Of a DNA stretch of 64,000 nt, positions 24,587 to 34,372 are shown piece by piece; position 1 is the stretch's first letter, and every line of letters starts with the position of its first letter. The DNA is taken from positions 2,232,001 to 2,296,000 of the forward strand of contig NZ_CP099466.1 of the NCBI RefSeq assembly GCF_023921125.1. Direction: 5' to 3'. Origin of the DNA: Arthrobacter caoxuetaonis. Lineage in GTDB: Bacteria; Actinomycetota; Actinomycetes; Actinomycetales; Micrococcaceae. The position numbers and the translations under genes are program-made. The notes beneath the pieces are model-generated. The model was not told where the DNA came from. It was given only the letters and a program-made list of their open reading frames with translations, and searched no databases.

Positions 24587-25549
24587 CTACCAGCGGCCGC
24601 TGCGCGGACGCTTCTGGCAGACCGGGCAGGAGTAGGACGAGCGGTTCATGAACGAATCGCGGCGGATGAGAGTGGGAAGTCCCTCTGCCTCGCACCGCGG
24701 ACACGGCTGGCCTTCCCGGCCGTAAGCGTTCAGCGACCGGGCAAAGTAGCCCGAGGCGCCGTTGACGTTGACGTAGAGCGAATCGAAGCTGGTGCCGCCG
24801 GCTTCAAGTGCACGGAGCATCACGTCCCGGGCTGCTTCCACCAGGCGCAGCGCATCTGCCCGGCGCATGGTGTCGGTGGGCCGGGCAAAGTGCAGCTTCG
24901 CCGCCCACAGCGCCTCATCCGCGTAGATGTTGCCGACGCCGGAGACCAGTCCCTGGTCCAGCAGTGCCCGCTTGATGCCGGTGCGCCGTGCCTTCAGCCT
25001 GCGGTAGAAATCCTCGAAGGAGAACGCCGGGTCCAGCGGATCGCGGGCAATGTGGGCTGCCTCGGAGGGAACCAGGGCCAGTCCGGTTTCGGACAGCCCG
25101 CCGGGTTCCCCGTCAGGAGTGGGCAGCAGATCGGCCAGGAACACTCCGCCGAAGATCCGCTGGTCCACAAAGCGCAGTTCTGCGGGCATGGGAGCGCCGT
25201 CCGCATCTTCTGCAGGACTCAGGGTGAACCTGACCTTGAGATGTTTTTCATCCGGCAGGGCAGAATCCTCCATCAGGAGCTGTCCGCTCATGCCAAGGTG
25301 CGCCATGAGCGCAAACGGCGGAGCGGCGTCGGGGGCCGAGGCTTCCACGAGCGGCATCCACAGGAACTTCCCGCGCCGCGCTACGTCATGGACCCGGGCA
25401 CCTTCCAGGTTCCCGCGAAGGTCCTCAGGACCCGGGGCGTGCCGGCGTACCGAGCGCAGGTCCAGGACCTCAACGCGAAGGATGGTGCGGCCGCGCACCC
25501 AGCGGGCGAGGCCGCGGCGGACTACCTCGACTTCGGGCAGCTCGGGCAC
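24587..25549 (-). CDS. mutM: formamidopyrimidine-DNA glycosylase
   Basis: 320-residue base-excision repair glycosylase/AP lyase for 8-oxoguanine and FaPy lesions. The GTG start gives (V)[13 protein letters not shown], where Pro1 of the mature protein is the nucleophile and Glu2 also catalytic. LMAHLGMSG and the helix-two-turn-helix [20 protein letters not shown] follow, and the C-terminal zinc finger CPRC...CPVC is intact. The start is 7 bp after rnc, the usual rnc-mutM operon. The long in-frame extension up to 25843 lies inside rnc and is spurious. Confidence 0.96.
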   Translation of the reverse strand: MPELPEVEVVRRGLARWVRGRTILRVEVLDLRSVRRHAPGPEDLRGNLEGARVHDVARRGKFLWMPLVEASAPDAAPPFALMAHLGMSGQLLMEDSALPDEKHLKVRFTLSPAEDADGAPMPAELRFVDQRIFGGVFLADLLPTPDGEPGGLSETGLALVPSEAAHIARDPLDPAFSFEDFYRRLKARRTGIKRALLDQGLVSGVGNIYADEALWAAKLHFARPTDTMRRADALRLVEAARDVMLRALEAGGTSFDSLYVNVNGASGYFARSLNAYGREGQPCPRCEAEGLPTLIRRDSFMNRSSYSCPVCQKRPRSGRW

Positions 25550-25556
25550 GGCAGGG

Positions 25557-26282
25557 CTAGGCGCCTGCGGGTGAGGCAGATCCGCCAGGCACGGGCAACG
25601 TGCCTGCTTCGCGCAAAAGCCTGCAGGTATCTGCAGCGGCTTCCTGTTCGGCATCCTTCTTGGAGCGCCCTGTTCCGGTGCCGTACGCGCGGCCGCCGAT
25701 GTGCAGGACTGCCACGAAGCTGCGGGAATGGTCCGGACCGGAGCCGGTAACGCGGTATTCGATATCGCCCAGTTTCCGGGCGGCGGCGATTTCCTGGATG
25801 CTGGTCTTCCAGTCGGTGCCGGCTCCGAGGGCTTCGGCATCATGGAGCAGCGGACCGATCAGGCGCATGACCATGGAACGCGCGGTTTCCATGCCATGGC
25901 ACAGGTACACGGCCCCGATCAGGGCTTCAGTGGTGTCGGCAAGGATGGAGGACTTGTCCTTGCCGTTGGTAAGTTTCTCGCCCTGGCCAAGAAGGATGTA
26001 GTCGCCCACGTTCAGCTGGCGCGCTACGGAGGCAAGGGCCTTGGTGCTCACGACGGCGGAACGCCGTTTGGCGAGCTCGCCTTCGGAGAGGTCTGGGTTG
26101 TCCCGGTACAGGGTATCCGTCACGGAAAAGCCGAGGATGGAGTCGCCTAGGAACTCCAGCCTCTCATTCGTGGGGATTCCGCCGTGCTCGTAAGCGTAGG
26201 ACCTGTGGGTGAGCGCAAGACGAAGCGTCTCGGCATCGATATCGACGCCGAGACGCTTCAGAAGCTCTTCAGTGTTTTTCAC
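25557..26282 (-). CDS. rnc: ribonuclease III
   Basis: Double-strand-specific endoribonuclease that processes rRNA precursors and other structured RNAs. The catalytic motif [13 protein letters not shown] (about 39-51), [11 protein letters not shown], and a C-terminal double-stranded RNA binding domain (from about 160, [12 protein letters not shown]...[12 protein letters not shown]) are complete. The start used is GTG at 26280-26282 ([15 protein letters not shown]); it has little Shine-Dalgarno sequence, and an upstream start at 26339 would add about 19 residues. Order yceD-rpmF-rnc-mutM is conserved in actinobacteria. Confidence 0.95.
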   Translation of the reverse strand: MKNTEELLKRLGVDIDAETLRLALTHRSYAYEHGGIPTNERLEFLGDSILGFSVTDTLYRDNPDLSEGELAKRRSAVVSTKALASVARQLNVGDYILLGQGEKLTNGKDKSSILADTTEALIGAVYLCHGMETARSMVMRLIGPLLHDAEALGAGTDWKTSIQEIAAARKLGDIEYRVTGSGPDHSRSFVAVLHIGGRAYGTGTGRSKKDAEQEAAADTCRLLREAGTLPVPGGSASPAGA

Positions 26283-26364
26283 TTGGTGATTTTGCCCCGA
26301 AAAGCAGTGCGCCCCTCCGCTGCCTGCCTCAAAAGGCATGCGGCAAAAGGGGCAAACACTGGTC

Positions 26365-26568
26365 TTAGACGTCCGCTACCTTGCGGCCCTTGTATTCAAG
26401 GAACAGCGCGGTACCTGCAGAGTCGGTTACGACCTTGGCCTGGTGAGGCAGGCTGTAGGTAACGCGGCCGTTCTCAACGGTCTTCACCAGGTTGGGCGCA
26501 GTTGCCTTCCACTGGGACCGGCGTGCACGCGTATTCGAGCGGGACATTTTCCGCTTGGGAACAGCCAC
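26365..26568 (-). CDS. rpmF: 50S ribosomal protein bL32
   Basis: 67 aa, [21 protein letters not shown], the family start. It lacks the CxxC zinc ligand pairs of the Zn-binding form, so it is the zinc-free type common in actinobacteria. It follows yceD by two bases and precedes rnc. Confidence 0.96.
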   Translation of the reverse strand: MAVPKRKMSRSNTRARRSQWKATAPNLVKTVENGRVTYSLPHQAKVVTDSAGTALFLEYKGRKVADV

Positions 26569-26570
26569 GA

Positions 26571-27137
26571 CTAACTCTCTTCTCTCTCGTCTGACTCTGT
26601 ACTTTTTGCCGCTTCGTTGTCAGCGGCGGTGCCAGTCAACCCGGCGAGGGCTGCCCAGCGAGGATCCACGACTTCATGATGGTGACCCGGATCCTCCTCA
26701 AGGCGCACCCCGCATTCGGGGCAAAGGCCTTCGCAGTCCTCCCGGCACACCGGCTGGAACGGCAGGGAAGTTACCACTGCGTCCCGCAAAACCGGTTCAA
26801 GATCGATGACATCTCGCTCGATCCGGCGTTGCTCTTCTTCCTCTTCTTCTCCGAAGGACTCAGCGTCCTCGTAGTAGAAGAGTTCCTGCACATCGACGTC
26901 TTGGTCGTACGCGATGGGCGTCAGGCACCGTCCGCATTCTCCCCTCACGGGAACAACAGCGGTTCCGGATACCAAAATCCCTTCGTGCACGGCCTCAAAC
27001 CGCAGATCGAGCTCAATGTCCGATCCATCAGGTACGCCGATCAGCGCAACACCGAAGTCTTTCGGTGCCGGCACATGCTCATGCATGGTCCGCATGGTTC
27101 CCGGGCTGCGCCCGAGATCCTTGACATTTTCTGCCAA
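26571..27137 (-). CDS. yceD: YceD/DUF177 family protein
   Basis: 188 aa, with four cysteines in CGRC (about 68-71) and, further on, [13 protein letters not shown], typical of the DUF177 family, which is linked to 23S rRNA accumulation and is almost always upstream of rpmF. The start is TTG at 27135-27137 ([15 protein letters not shown]) without a clear Shine-Dalgarno sequence. An acidic run (EEEEEE) lies at about 99-104. It is first in the yceD-rpmF-rnc-mutM operon, with a promoter about 75 bp upstream. Confidence 0.9.
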   Translation of the reverse strand: MAENVKDLGRSPGTMRTMHEHVPAPKDFGVALIGVPDGSDIELDLRFEAVHEGILVSGTAVVPVRGECGRCLTPIAYDQDVDVQELFYYEDAESFGEEEEEEQRRIERDVIDLEPVLRDAVVTSLPFQPVCREDCEGLCPECGVRLEEDPGHHHEVVDPRWAALAGLTGTAADNEAAKSTESDEREES

Positions 27138-27205
27138 GGGGGAACTCGGTTGTGACCGCGATGAAACGCTAATGAGAACTCCTGTAGAACATAGACCGAC
27201 ATATC

Positions 27206-27235
27206 ATCTTAGCCTGACCGGGGGGAATCTCTCAA
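27206..27235 (-). promoter_or_regulatory. promoter of the yceD-rpmF-rnc-mutM operon
   Basis: On the minus strand TTGAGA (27230-27235) and TAAGAT (27206-27211) are 18 bp apart, close to the sigma-70 consensus. Start of transcription would be near 27199, giving a leader of about 60 nt. Confidence 0.55.
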
Positions 27236-27352
27236 ACCGGCCCTTCAAGGCCACTTCGCCGCGCGGCAGGCAGTGCCCGGCGCGGACATCTGTTACCAGT
27301 CTAAGGCAGGAACGGTGCGACGGCGGATTCATGGCCTGCGGCTGCTCTCGCC

Positions 27353-27358
27353 TAGTCT
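27353..27358 (+). promoter_or_regulatory. putative -10 of a leaderless ydcF-like transcript
   Basis: TAGTCT is followed by six bases and then the GTG at 27365, the spacing for transcription starting at the first base of the start codon. There is no convincing -35 hexamer or Shine-Dalgarno sequence. Confidence 0.35.
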
Positions 27359-27364
27359 TGGGTG

Positions 27365-27943
27365 GTGTTCTTTCGACGTGCCAGGTCCCTGCGACTCATA
27401 GCTGCCCTTGCCGGTGCTGCGCTCTCCGCACTCCTGGTGTGGCTCCTGGTCGCGGTGAACCTTTTCTACTTTCCGTACACAGAAGACCCGCCGGCCCGCG
27501 CCGATGCAGTGATCGTCCTGGCCGGTGCGGCTTCGGAGCGCCTTCCCGTGGGGCAGGCCCTGGTGCGCGAAGGGCAGGCACCCGTCCTGGTGCTCTCCAC
27601 CACCGACACGCCGGGCAACGCCAACATGGATCTGGTTTGCGATTACTCAACGAACCCCGCGATCAAGTGCTTCGCGCCGAACCCGCTGTCCACGCGGGCA
27701 GAAGCCCGGTCCATTGCGCGCCTGGCTGCTGACAACGGCTGGGAGGACATTGTCGTGGTGACATCGAAATACCACGTCGTCCGTGCGCAGGCGAACATCA
27801 GGCAGTGCACCAACGCGAACGTAACGATGGTCGGGTCAGAACCTAACCTCGGCCCCGTCCAGTGGCTGGGACGCTTCACGGAGGAAACCGGAGGCGTGGC
27901 CGCAGCGTTTGTTCGCCCGGCGTGCGCCTCCCCTATCGGCTAG
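27365..27943 (+). CDS. YdcF/SanA (DUF218) family membrane protein
   Basis: 192 aa. One N-terminal transmembrane segment (about 10-32) is followed by an extracytoplasmic DUF218 domain: ADAVIVLAGAASERLPVG, STRAEARSIARLA and VVVTSKYHVVRAQ, the latter with the conserved S/TxxxHxxR motif. Members (ElyC, SanA, YdcF) act in envelope or undecaprenyl-phosphate metabolism in E. coli; the exact reaction is unknown. Start GTG at 27365 or 27362. It is convergent with coaD, one base apart. Confidence 0.8.
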   Translation: MFFRRARSLRLIAALAGAALSALLVWLLVAVNLFYFPYTEDPPARADAVIVLAGAASERLPVGQALVREGQAPVLVLSTTDTPGNANMDLVCDYSTNPAIKCFAPNPLSTRAEARSIARLAADNGWEDIVVVTSKYHVVRAQANIRQCTNANVTMVGSEPNLGPVQWLGRFTEETGGVAAAFVRPACASPIG

Positions 27944-27944
27944 G

Positions 27945-28412
27945 TCAGGCGAACAGGCGTTTGAGGACAGCCCGCGGGACGTAGTTGGTGATGTCTCCGC
28001 CCAGCGCGGCAACTTCCTTGATCAGGCTCGAGGACAGATGCGTGTAGGAACTCTCCGCAGCGAGGAAGACGGTCTCGACGCCGGTGAGCTGACGGTTCAT
28101 CACGGCCATCGGCAGTTCGTACTGGTAGTCCTGGACCGACCGCAGGCCTTTCACGACGGCGCTGGCGCCGTGCTCCCGGCAGAACTCCGCAAGCAGGCCC
28201 TGCCCCATGGGTACAACCGACACCCCCGCCAGCGACCCCAGCGTCTCGGAGGCGATCTCGAGGCGTTCCTTCTCGGAGAACCGGTACTTCTTGGCGTAGT
28301 TCGTTGAAACCGCCACGATCACCTCGTCGAAGAGGTTCGTGGCCCTGGCGATGACTTCCAGGTGTCCGTTGTGGATGGGGTCGAAGGATCCGGGGCATAC
28401 CGCGCGTCGCAT
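27945..28412 (-). CDS. coaD: phosphopantetheine adenylyltransferase
   Basis: 155 aa, transfers AMP to 4'-phosphopantetheine in coenzyme A synthesis. MRRAVCPGSFDPIHNGHLEV contains the (T/H)xGH nucleotidyltransferase motif; KGLRSVQDYQYELPMAVMNR and SSYTHLSSSLIKEVAALGG are the other conserved segments. Length is normal. In related genomes it follows rsmD directly; here an aminotransferase and a spermidine-synthase-like gene on the opposite strand lie between them. Confidence 0.96.
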   Translation of the reverse strand: MRRAVCPGSFDPIHNGHLEVIARATNLFDEVIVAVSTNYAKKYRFSEKERLEIASETLGSLAGVSVVPMGQGLLAEFCREHGASAVVKGLRSVQDYQYELPMAVMNRQLTGVETVFLAAESSYTHLSSSLIKEVAALGGDITNYVPRAVLKRLFA

Positions 28413-28453
28413 ACGTCGAATCTACCGGGTGCGGTGGGGTAATACTTGAAGGC

Positions 28454-29698
28454 ATGACCTCAACACCCCGTACGCACATGCTCAGAGACTCACGGGACGG
28501 ATCTCCGGCTCCCTGGCAGCGGACAGCGGCGGGGGCAAACCTGCTCGGAGACGACGGCAACCTCGGCATCACTATCTTCGAAGAGATCACTGCACTGGCG
28601 GGCCGGTACGAGGCGATCAACCTCGGCCAGGGATTCCCTGACGAGGACGGACCGGCAGACATCCGTAACGCGGCCCGCAAGGCAATACTCGCCGGAGCCA
28701 ACCAGTATGCCCCGGGCATGGGACTGCCCGTGCTCCGGGAAGCCATCGCCGAGCATCAGGAGCGGTTCTACGGACTGACTCCGGATCCGGAAACCGAGGT
28801 CATGGTGACCACCGGAGCCACCGAAGGCATCGCTGCCACACTGCTGGCGCTGACCGGCCCGGGCGACGAGGTGCTGACCTTCGAACCGTTCTATGACTCC
28901 TACGGGGCCATGATCGGCCTCAGCGGCGCCACGCACACTACCGCTCCCCTGCTGGCCCCGGACTTCCTGCCGGACCTGGACGCATTGGAAGCAGCCTTCA
29001 CCGACCGGACCCGCGTAGTGCTGGTGAACAATCCGCACAATCCTACGGGAACGGTCTTCCCCCTCCCGGTCCTGCAGCGCATCGTGGACCTGGCCGTGAA
29101 GCACGACGCCGTCATCGTCACGGATGAAGTGTATGAGCACCTCACGTTTGGCCCGCAGCACATCCCTGTGGCCACCCTCCCCGGGGCAGCAGAACGGACC
29201 ATCACGCTGTCCTCGGCCGGGAAAACCTTCTCCCTGACCGGATGGAAGATCGGCTGGCTGACCGGCCCCGCTGAACTGGTCGCTGCCGTGCGCACGGTGA
29301 AGAGCTTCCTCACCTACAGCTCGGGCGCCCCGTTCCAGGCGGCGATCGCCGGTGGACTGCGGATGGATGATTCCTTCTTTGCCGAGGCCGCCGGCACCCT
29401 CCGCGCCAAGCGGAACGTCCTGTCCACCGGCCTGCGGGCAGCCGGCCTGGACGTGTTCCAGCCTCAGGGAACCTACTTCGTCGTTGCCGACGTCGCTCCC
29501 CTGGGCATCGACGACGCCACCGATCTTTCCCGGCGCCTGCCGGGACTCGTGGGAGTCGCGGCCATCCCGGTGGCCCCGTTCTGCCATCCCGAGGGCGCGG
29601 AGCGGACAAAGACCCTGCTGCGGTTCGCTTTTTGCAAGCGTTTTGACGTGCTCCAGGAAGCCGCTGAGCGCATCGCCCGCCTGGGCGAGGTGCTTTGA
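28454..29698 (+). CDS. class I/II PLP aminotransferase (DapC/KAT-like)
   Basis: 414 aa fold-type I aminotransferase. INLGQGFPDEDGP near the N-terminus, NNPHNPTGTVFP, VTDEVYEHLTF and the PLP lysine in SSAGKTFSLTGWKIGW are all intact, and the C-terminal Arg that holds the substrate carboxylate is in TLLRFAFCK. Closest family types are N-succinyldiaminopimelate aminotransferase DapC and kynurenine/methionine aminotransferases; the sequence alone does not choose. Its stop overlaps the next gene (TGATG). Confidence 0.85.
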   Translation: MTSTPRTHMLRDSRDGSPAPWQRTAAGANLLGDDGNLGITIFEEITALAGRYEAINLGQGFPDEDGPADIRNAARKAILAGANQYAPGMGLPVLREAIAEHQERFYGLTPDPETEVMVTTGATEGIAATLLALTGPGDEVLTFEPFYDSYGAMIGLSGATHTTAPLLAPDFLPDLDALEAAFTDRTRVVLVNNPHNPTGTVFPLPVLQRIVDLAVKHDAVIVTDEVYEHLTFGPQHIPVATLPGAAERTITLSSAGKTFSLTGWKIGWLTGPAELVAAVRTVKSFLTYSSGAPFQAAIAGGLRMDDSFFAEAAGTLRAKRNVLSTGLRAAGLDVFQPQGTYFVVADVAPLGIDDATDLSRRLPGLVGVAAIPVAPFCHPEGAERTKTLLRFAFCKRFDVLQEAAERIARLGEVL

Positions 29699-30483
29699 TG
29701 ACCGGCCGGCCGCCGTCGCGCCTGCTGCGGGGCATCGGAGCGCACGCCGAACTTGACGAAGACGCTTACACGGAAGGCGCCTGGATACTTTCGATCGGCG
29801 GGGCACAGCAGTCGCACGTGAACCTCGCCCGGCCGGAGGAGATCTTCTACGAATACCTCCGCCGCATCGGCAATGTGCTGGATTTGGCCGCCGAGCCCGG
29901 CCGCCCGCTGCGGACCCTGCACCTTGGCGCCGGGGCCCTCACGCTGGCGCGCTACCTTCAGGCCACGCGGCCAGGCTCGGAACAGACGGCTGTGGAACTG
30001 GAACGGGAACTGCTCGACTATGTGCTGGCGTATCTGCCGCTGCCCGAAGGAACCATTCTTGAAACCGTGATCGGTGACGCCCGCGCGGAGCTGCACAGGT
30101 TCGAATCCGGTTCCTTTGATGCGGTGGTGCTCGATGTCTTTGCCGGAGCCGATGCTCCGGAACACCTGGCTTCGGCAGGCTTCTACGCGGAGCTCAAAGA
30201 CCTGCTGGCTCCGTCCGGCGTACTGCTGGTCAACGTGGGCGACGACCCGCCCCTGGCGTTCGCGCGCCGCCAGGCGGCAGCGATGCAGCAGGTCTTCGGG
30301 AACGACGGCGATGTGGCGGCCCTCGCCGAAACCAGCATGTTCACCGGCCGTCACCCCGGGAACGTTGTGCTGGCTGGAGTTCCGTTCCGCTGGCCGGCGG
30401 AATGGACCACGGCCCTTCTGGCGGCCGGACCGCATCCGGCATCAGTGCTGACCGGAACAGACGTGGACGCCTTCGTTCGCTGA
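29698..30483 (+). CDS. spermidine synthase-like methyltransferase-fold protein
   Basis: 261 aa. The Rossmann motif TLHLGAGALTLARYLQ (about 80-95), VELERELLDYV and SFDAVVLDVFAGADAPEHL are those of polyamine aminopropyltransferase-like proteins (SpeE superfamily). The usual SpeE active-site GGGDG and the substrate-binding Asp pair are changed (GAGALT), so it may be a non-polyamine relative, common in actinobacteria. The ATG at 29698 overlaps the aminotransferase stop by one base; the two are co-translated. Substrate unknown. Confidence 0.8.
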   Translation: MTGRPPSRLLRGIGAHAELDEDAYTEGAWILSIGGAQQSHVNLARPEEIFYEYLRRIGNVLDLAAEPGRPLRTLHLGAGALTLARYLQATRPGSEQTAVELERELLDYVLAYLPLPEGTILETVIGDARAELHRFESGSFDAVVLDVFAGADAPEHLASAGFYAELKDLLAPSGVLLVNVGDDPPLAFARRQAAAMQQVFGNDGDVAALAETSMFTGRHPGNVVLAGVPFRWPAEWTTALLAAGPHPASVLTGTDVDAFVR

Positions 30484-30485
30484 AA

Positions 30486-31076
30486 TCAGGAGTCCTTTTC
30501 TTCCGGCTCCCCCGCGGGCTCGGCGAACCACAGTGTTGTCTCGCCGTAAACCCTTTCACTGAAGCGCTCCAGGCCGGCAGGCCAGGACGGTTCCGGGGAA
30601 CGGGTGGAGCGTTCCACGACGACGACGGCACCGTCGGCAAGGTGGCTTTCCAGCGTTTTGAGGACGCCAGCGAGGCCTTCTTCGTCCAGGGTGTAGGGCG
30701 GGTCCAGGAAGACCAGGTCCCATTTCAGGGCTTCCGGCACCCGCAGCAGGTACGTCTCCACTTTGGCCCGGTGCACACGGACGGCTTCGCGGCCCAGGAC
30801 CTTGTTGACCAGGGCGGCATTGCGGTGGCAGACGGCGGCTGCCTTTTCGGCGAGTTCCACCAGGTCCACCCGGGCTGCGCCCCTGCTCGCGCTTTCGACG
30901 CCGAGGGAGCCCGATCCGGCAAACAGGTCCAGGACGTAGGCGCCGGAGAGGATTTCGTAGGACTCCAGCCTCGAGAAGAGCGCTTCCTTGACGCGGTCCG
31001 TGGTGGGGCGGGTTCCTGATCCCGGAACGCTGGAAAGGGGGGATCCGCCGGCGGCCCCGGCAATGATGCGGCTCAT
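30486..31076 (-). CDS. rsmD: 16S rRNA (guanine-966-N2)-methyltransferase
   Basis: 196 aa. MSRIIAGAAGGSPL start (ATG at 31076, GGAA upstream), TRPTTDRVKEALFSRLE, SAM-binding VLDLFAGSGSLGVES and catalytic DLVFLDPPY are the complete RsmD set. It methylates G966 in the 30S decoding region. It lies directly downstream of recG, the common order. Confidence 0.94.
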   Translation of the reverse strand: MSRIIAGAAGGSPLSSVPGSGTRPTTDRVKEALFSRLESYEILSGAYVLDLFAGSGSLGVESASRGAARVDLVELAEKAAAVCHRNAALVNKVLGREAVRVHRAKVETYLLRVPEALKWDLVFLDPPYTLDEEGLAGVLKTLESHLADGAVVVVERSTRSPEPSWPAGLERFSERVYGETTLWFAEPAGEPEEKDS

Positions 31077-31114
31077 GGGTTCCACTCTAGCCAGCCGGAG
31101 CGTTGGGCCCGGAA

Positions 31115-33337
31115 TCAGCCTCTTTCGAGGAAGGCTTCCTTCTCCGGGTTGAGGTAGGCCTCGATGGCCTCGTTCAGGGCCGGATGTTCCAGCAGGTCCG
31201 GATCCTCACCCACCAGGCCGTAGGCATCGGTACGCGCCTTCTCGATGAGCGGCTCATCCTGGATGGCCCGCAGCAGCTTCAGGGTGGACCGGCCTCCGGA
31301 CTGCGAGGCGCCCAGGATGTCGCCTTCGCGGCGCAGCTCCAGGTCGCGGCGGGAGAGCTCGAAGCCGTCGGTCGTGGCTGCGACGGCGTCCAGCCGCTCC
31401 CGGCTGGGGTGCCCTGCCTCCAGGTTCGTCACCAGCAGGCAGGTGCCGGGAAGGCCGCCTCGGCCCACCCGGCCGCGCAGCTGGTGCAGCTGGGAGATTC
31501 CGAAGCGTTCGGCGTCGAGAATCACCATCATGGTGGCGTTGTGCACGTCCACACCCACCTCGATGACGGTGGTGGAGACCAGCAGGTCCGTCTCCCCCCG
31601 GTTGAAGGCGTCCATGGCTGCTGACTTGTCGGCCGGGTCCATCCGGCCGTGCAGCATGCCCAGACGAATCCCGGCAAGGACAGGCAGTTCCTGCAGCCGT
31701 TCCACCACCTCCGTGACAGCGGCCAGCGGCCGCTGGTTCCGCTGGGCTGTCTGCCGGGGAGCATCTTCGACGGGGGCCAGTTCCGTGCCGGGCTCTTCGT
31801 CCTGGTCCCCGATTTTGGGGCAGACCACGTAGACCTGGCGCCCGGCGTCGACCTCCTCCCGTGCCCGGGCCCAGATCCGCGGTCCCCAGGCCGGCTTGTC
31901 CGCCAGGGGTGCCAGGTAGGTGGAGATCGGGGCCCGTCCGGCCGGAAGTTCGTCAAGAGTGGAGACATCCAGGTCGCCGAACACCGTCATGGCAACGGTT
32001 CGGGGTATGGGCGTCGCTGTCATCACGAGCAGGTGGGGCGTGCCGTTGCGGCCCTTGGTCCGCAGGATGTCTCGCTGTTCAACGCCGAAGCGGTGCTGTT
32101 CGTCCACCACCACCAGGCCCAGGTCCGCGAACTGCACGTTCTCGGAGAGCAGGGCGTGGGTTCCGATGACAATCCCAGCCTCGCCGGACGCCGCGTCCAG
32201 AAGGGCAGCTTTGCGCTGGGAGGCGGACATGGACCCGGTCAGCAGGGTGACCCGGGTTCCGAGTTCGCTGCCGCCAAGCATGCCGCCCTCCGCCAGCGGA
32301 CCCAGGGTCCGGGTGATGGAGGCGTAGTGCTGGGCGGCGAGAACTTCGGTGGGCGCCAGGAGGGCTGCCTGTCCCCCGGCGTCGATGACCTGGAGCATGG
32401 CGCGCAGGGCTACCAGGGTCTTGCCGGAGCCGACTTCTCCTTGGAGCAACCGGTTCATGGGGTGCGGCTTGGCAAGGTCGGCGGCCAGTTCGCCGCCGAT
32501 GCGGGACTGGCCCGCCGTGAGGGTGAACGGCAGTGCGGCGTCGAAGGATTCCAGGAGCCCTCCTTCCGCCGGAGGGCGCGCTGTCGCGTCTTGCCGGGCG
32601 GTTTGGGCATGGCGGCGTGCCAGTGCGGTTTGGAGGACCAGCGCTTCCTGGTAGCGGAAGCGGTGCCTGGCTTTGTACGCCTGTTCAATTTCCGCGGGCC
32701 GGTGAATCGCTTCGAAAGCCGCCGGCAGCGCCATCAGCTTGTCCCTGGCGCGGATGGCCTGCGGAACCGGATCACCCAGGCGATCGGCCTGGAGACTGTC
32801 GAGCAGCACATCGATGGTCTTTTTGATGTCCCAGCTGGTGAGCTTCGCCGTTGCCGGGTAGACCGGGATGGGCCGGCGGGCCTCTTCCTCGTCGTCGGCT
32901 TCGTCGCCCAGCAGAACGTAGTTGGGGTTGGTCAACGTTAGCTGGCCCTTGTACACGCCCACCTTGCCCGAGAACATCGCCCTCGTTCCCACCTGCAGCT
33001 CTTTCTGGGCGTTGTAGCCGTTGAAGAAGGTGAGGTGCAGCAGGCCCAGGGACCCGTCGGCGTCGTCCGTGACTGTGATCTCCACGATCATGCCCTTGCG
33101 CGTCTGCATGCGCCGCGAGTTGTTCGACTGCACCCGCGCCACAAGGGTCACTTCTTCGTCGAAGGGTATCTCCGAAATACGGGTCAGCTCGCCGCGTTCA
33201 AGATAGCGGCGGGGAAAGTGGAAGAGCAGCTCCCCCACGGTCGTGATGCCGAGCTGCTTCTCGATCTTGTCCGCAGATTTCTTGCCGATCCGGCGGTCGA
33301 GCGGATAGTCGAGTTCGCCGGGGATCCTGTCCTGCAT
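31115..33337 (-). CDS. recG: ATP-dependent DNA helicase RecG
   Basis: 740 aa; remodels stalled replication forks and branch-migrates Holliday junctions. N-terminal wedge with OB fold (about 50-160), then superfamily 2 motor: Walker A GEVGSGKTLVALRA, DEQH in VVVDEQHRFG, TATPIPRT, and the C-terminal helicase part HGRMDPADKSAAM, QLRGRVGRG with the TRG-like LELRREGDILG. The acidic insert DEADDEEEARR near 150 is a lineage feature. It is 7 bp downstream of the DAK2-domain gene and precedes rsmD. Confidence 0.96.
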   Translation of the reverse strand: MQDRIPGELDYPLDRRIGKKSADKIEKQLGITTVGELLFHFPRRYLERGELTRISEIPFDEEVTLVARVQSNNSRRMQTRKGMIVEITVTDDADGSLGLLHLTFFNGYNAQKELQVGTRAMFSGKVGVYKGQLTLTNPNYVLLGDEADDEEEARRPIPVYPATAKLTSWDIKKTIDVLLDSLQADRLGDPVPQAIRARDKLMALPAAFEAIHRPAEIEQAYKARHRFRYQEALVLQTALARRHAQTARQDATARPPAEGGLLESFDAALPFTLTAGQSRIGGELAADLAKPHPMNRLLQGEVGSGKTLVALRAMLQVIDAGGQAALLAPTEVLAAQHYASITRTLGPLAEGGMLGGSELGTRVTLLTGSMSASQRKAALLDAASGEAGIVIGTHALLSENVQFADLGLVVVDEQHRFGVEQRDILRTKGRNGTPHLLVMTATPIPRTVAMTVFGDLDVSTLDELPAGRAPISTYLAPLADKPAWGPRIWARAREEVDAGRQVYVVCPKIGDQDEEPGTELAPVEDAPRQTAQRNQRPLAAVTEVVERLQELPVLAGIRLGMLHGRMDPADKSAAMDAFNRGETDLLVSTTVIEVGVDVHNATMMVILDAERFGISQLHQLRGRVGRGGLPGTCLLVTNLEAGHPSRERLDAVAATTDGFELSRRDLELRREGDILGASQSGGRSTLKLLRAIQDEPLIEKARTDAYGLVGEDPDLLEHPALNEAIEAYLNPEKEAFLERG

Positions 33338-33343
33338 GGAGGC

Positions 33344-34372
33344 TTAGGCTTCGCGGGCCAGACCGCCGCCGGCGGTGGCACCGGGGACGGGAACCTGCGG
33401 GATTTCGCTGGTCTGGTGCCCGTCGGCGGAGAGCTCGGTAATCGTGACGTTGGTTGGTTCCCCAACAGTGCGCAGAAGCTCCAGCGCTGCCCCGGCGTCC
33501 GGCGTGTGCACATGGACCCGCCAGCGGTACCCGTCCCCAACCGGGCTGACGGCACTCATGATGACGGACTCCCCCAGTTCGTCCAGCTGCAGCCTCATGG
33601 TGGCGGCGTCGAGCGGGGAAAGGATGATGGTGCACATAACCTCCACGCCCTCCAGCTGGGGCTGGGTGCTGTGGATGTGCGGGTCCTGGACGTCGTAGCC
33701 GTGCAGGCCGTCGAGGAGCTCGCCCTGCAGTTCCTCGCCGAGGGCTGCGGCGCGGAGCGCGTCCAGCACCAGCAGGAAGCCGACGCCGCCGGCGTCCACC
33801 ACGCGGGCATCGGTGAGGGTTTTCAGCTGCTCTTCAGTGCGGATGACGGCGGCAAGCGCGGCTGTCATCACCGCCCGCAGTGTCTCGGCCAGCCCGGCGT
33901 TGGAATCGTCCCCGCTCTGGGCGGCTTCAACGCGGGAAGCGGCCCGGGCTGCTTCCTCCAGGACTGAGAGCATGGTCCCGGGTACGGGATCGCTGAGCAC
34001 GGACCAGGAACGCAGCTGTGCCCTTTCCAGAGCCCTGGCCAGCAACGGAGCCGAAAGCCGGGTGTCGCCCGCCAGCGGCTCGGCCATCGCGGTGAGGAAG
34101 ACCGATAGCAGGGTTCCGGAATTTCCCCGCGCCTGTTCCATGGCGGAGCGGCCTGCCACTGAGAGCAGTTCGCCGATGTCCTGGGTCTCAAGTTCCGCGG
34201 CCGCAGCGGAAGCGGCCCTCATGGTGAGGTACAGGTTAGTGCCTGTGTCGCCGTCGGCCACGGGGAAGATGTTGATGGCGTTCAGCCGGTCGCTGTGGTT
34301 TCCCAGCGAGATTTCTGCCTTGCTCAACCATCGCTTCAGCGCCTGCGCGTTGGCGGTGATCTTAGTCTGCAA
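33344..34372 (-). CDS. DAK2/DhaL-domain protein (FakA-like)
   Basis: 342 aa. The N-terminal DhaL-type kinase domain (about 8-205) has INIFPVADGDTGTNLYLTM, whose Asp residues hold Mg-ATP, and RGNSGTLLSVFL. A shorter C-terminal part (about 230-330) replaces the roughly 350-residue C-terminal region of the FakA/YloV fatty-acid kinases, so the protein is the shorter actinobacterial form. Kinase substrate is not certain; FakA phosphorylates fatty acids with a FakB partner. The start is TTG at 34370-34372 with AAGGAA 10 bases upstream. It heads dak-recG-rsmD. Confidence 0.85.
   Translation of the reverse strand: MQTKITANAQALKRWLSKAEISLGNHSDRLNAINIFPVADGDTGTNLYLTMRAASAAAAELETQDIGELLSVAGRSAMEQARGNSGTLLSVFLTAMAEPLAGDTRLSAPLLARALERAQLRSWSVLSDPVPGTMLSVLEEAARAASRVEAAQSGDDSNAGLAETLRAVMTAALAAVIRTEEQLKTLTDARVVDAGGVGFLLVLDALRAAALGEELQGELLDGLHGYDVQDPHIHSTQPQLEGVEVMCTIILSPLDAATMRLQLDELGESVIMSAVSPVGDGYRWRVHVHTPDAGAALELLRTVGEPTNVTITELSADGHQTSEIPQVPVPGATAGGGLAREA

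Noticed and set aside
30098..30108. GGTTCGAATCC, a tRNA T-arm-like string
   Set aside because: It lies in frame within the spermidine-synthase-like gene and has no acceptor, D or anticodon arms around it.
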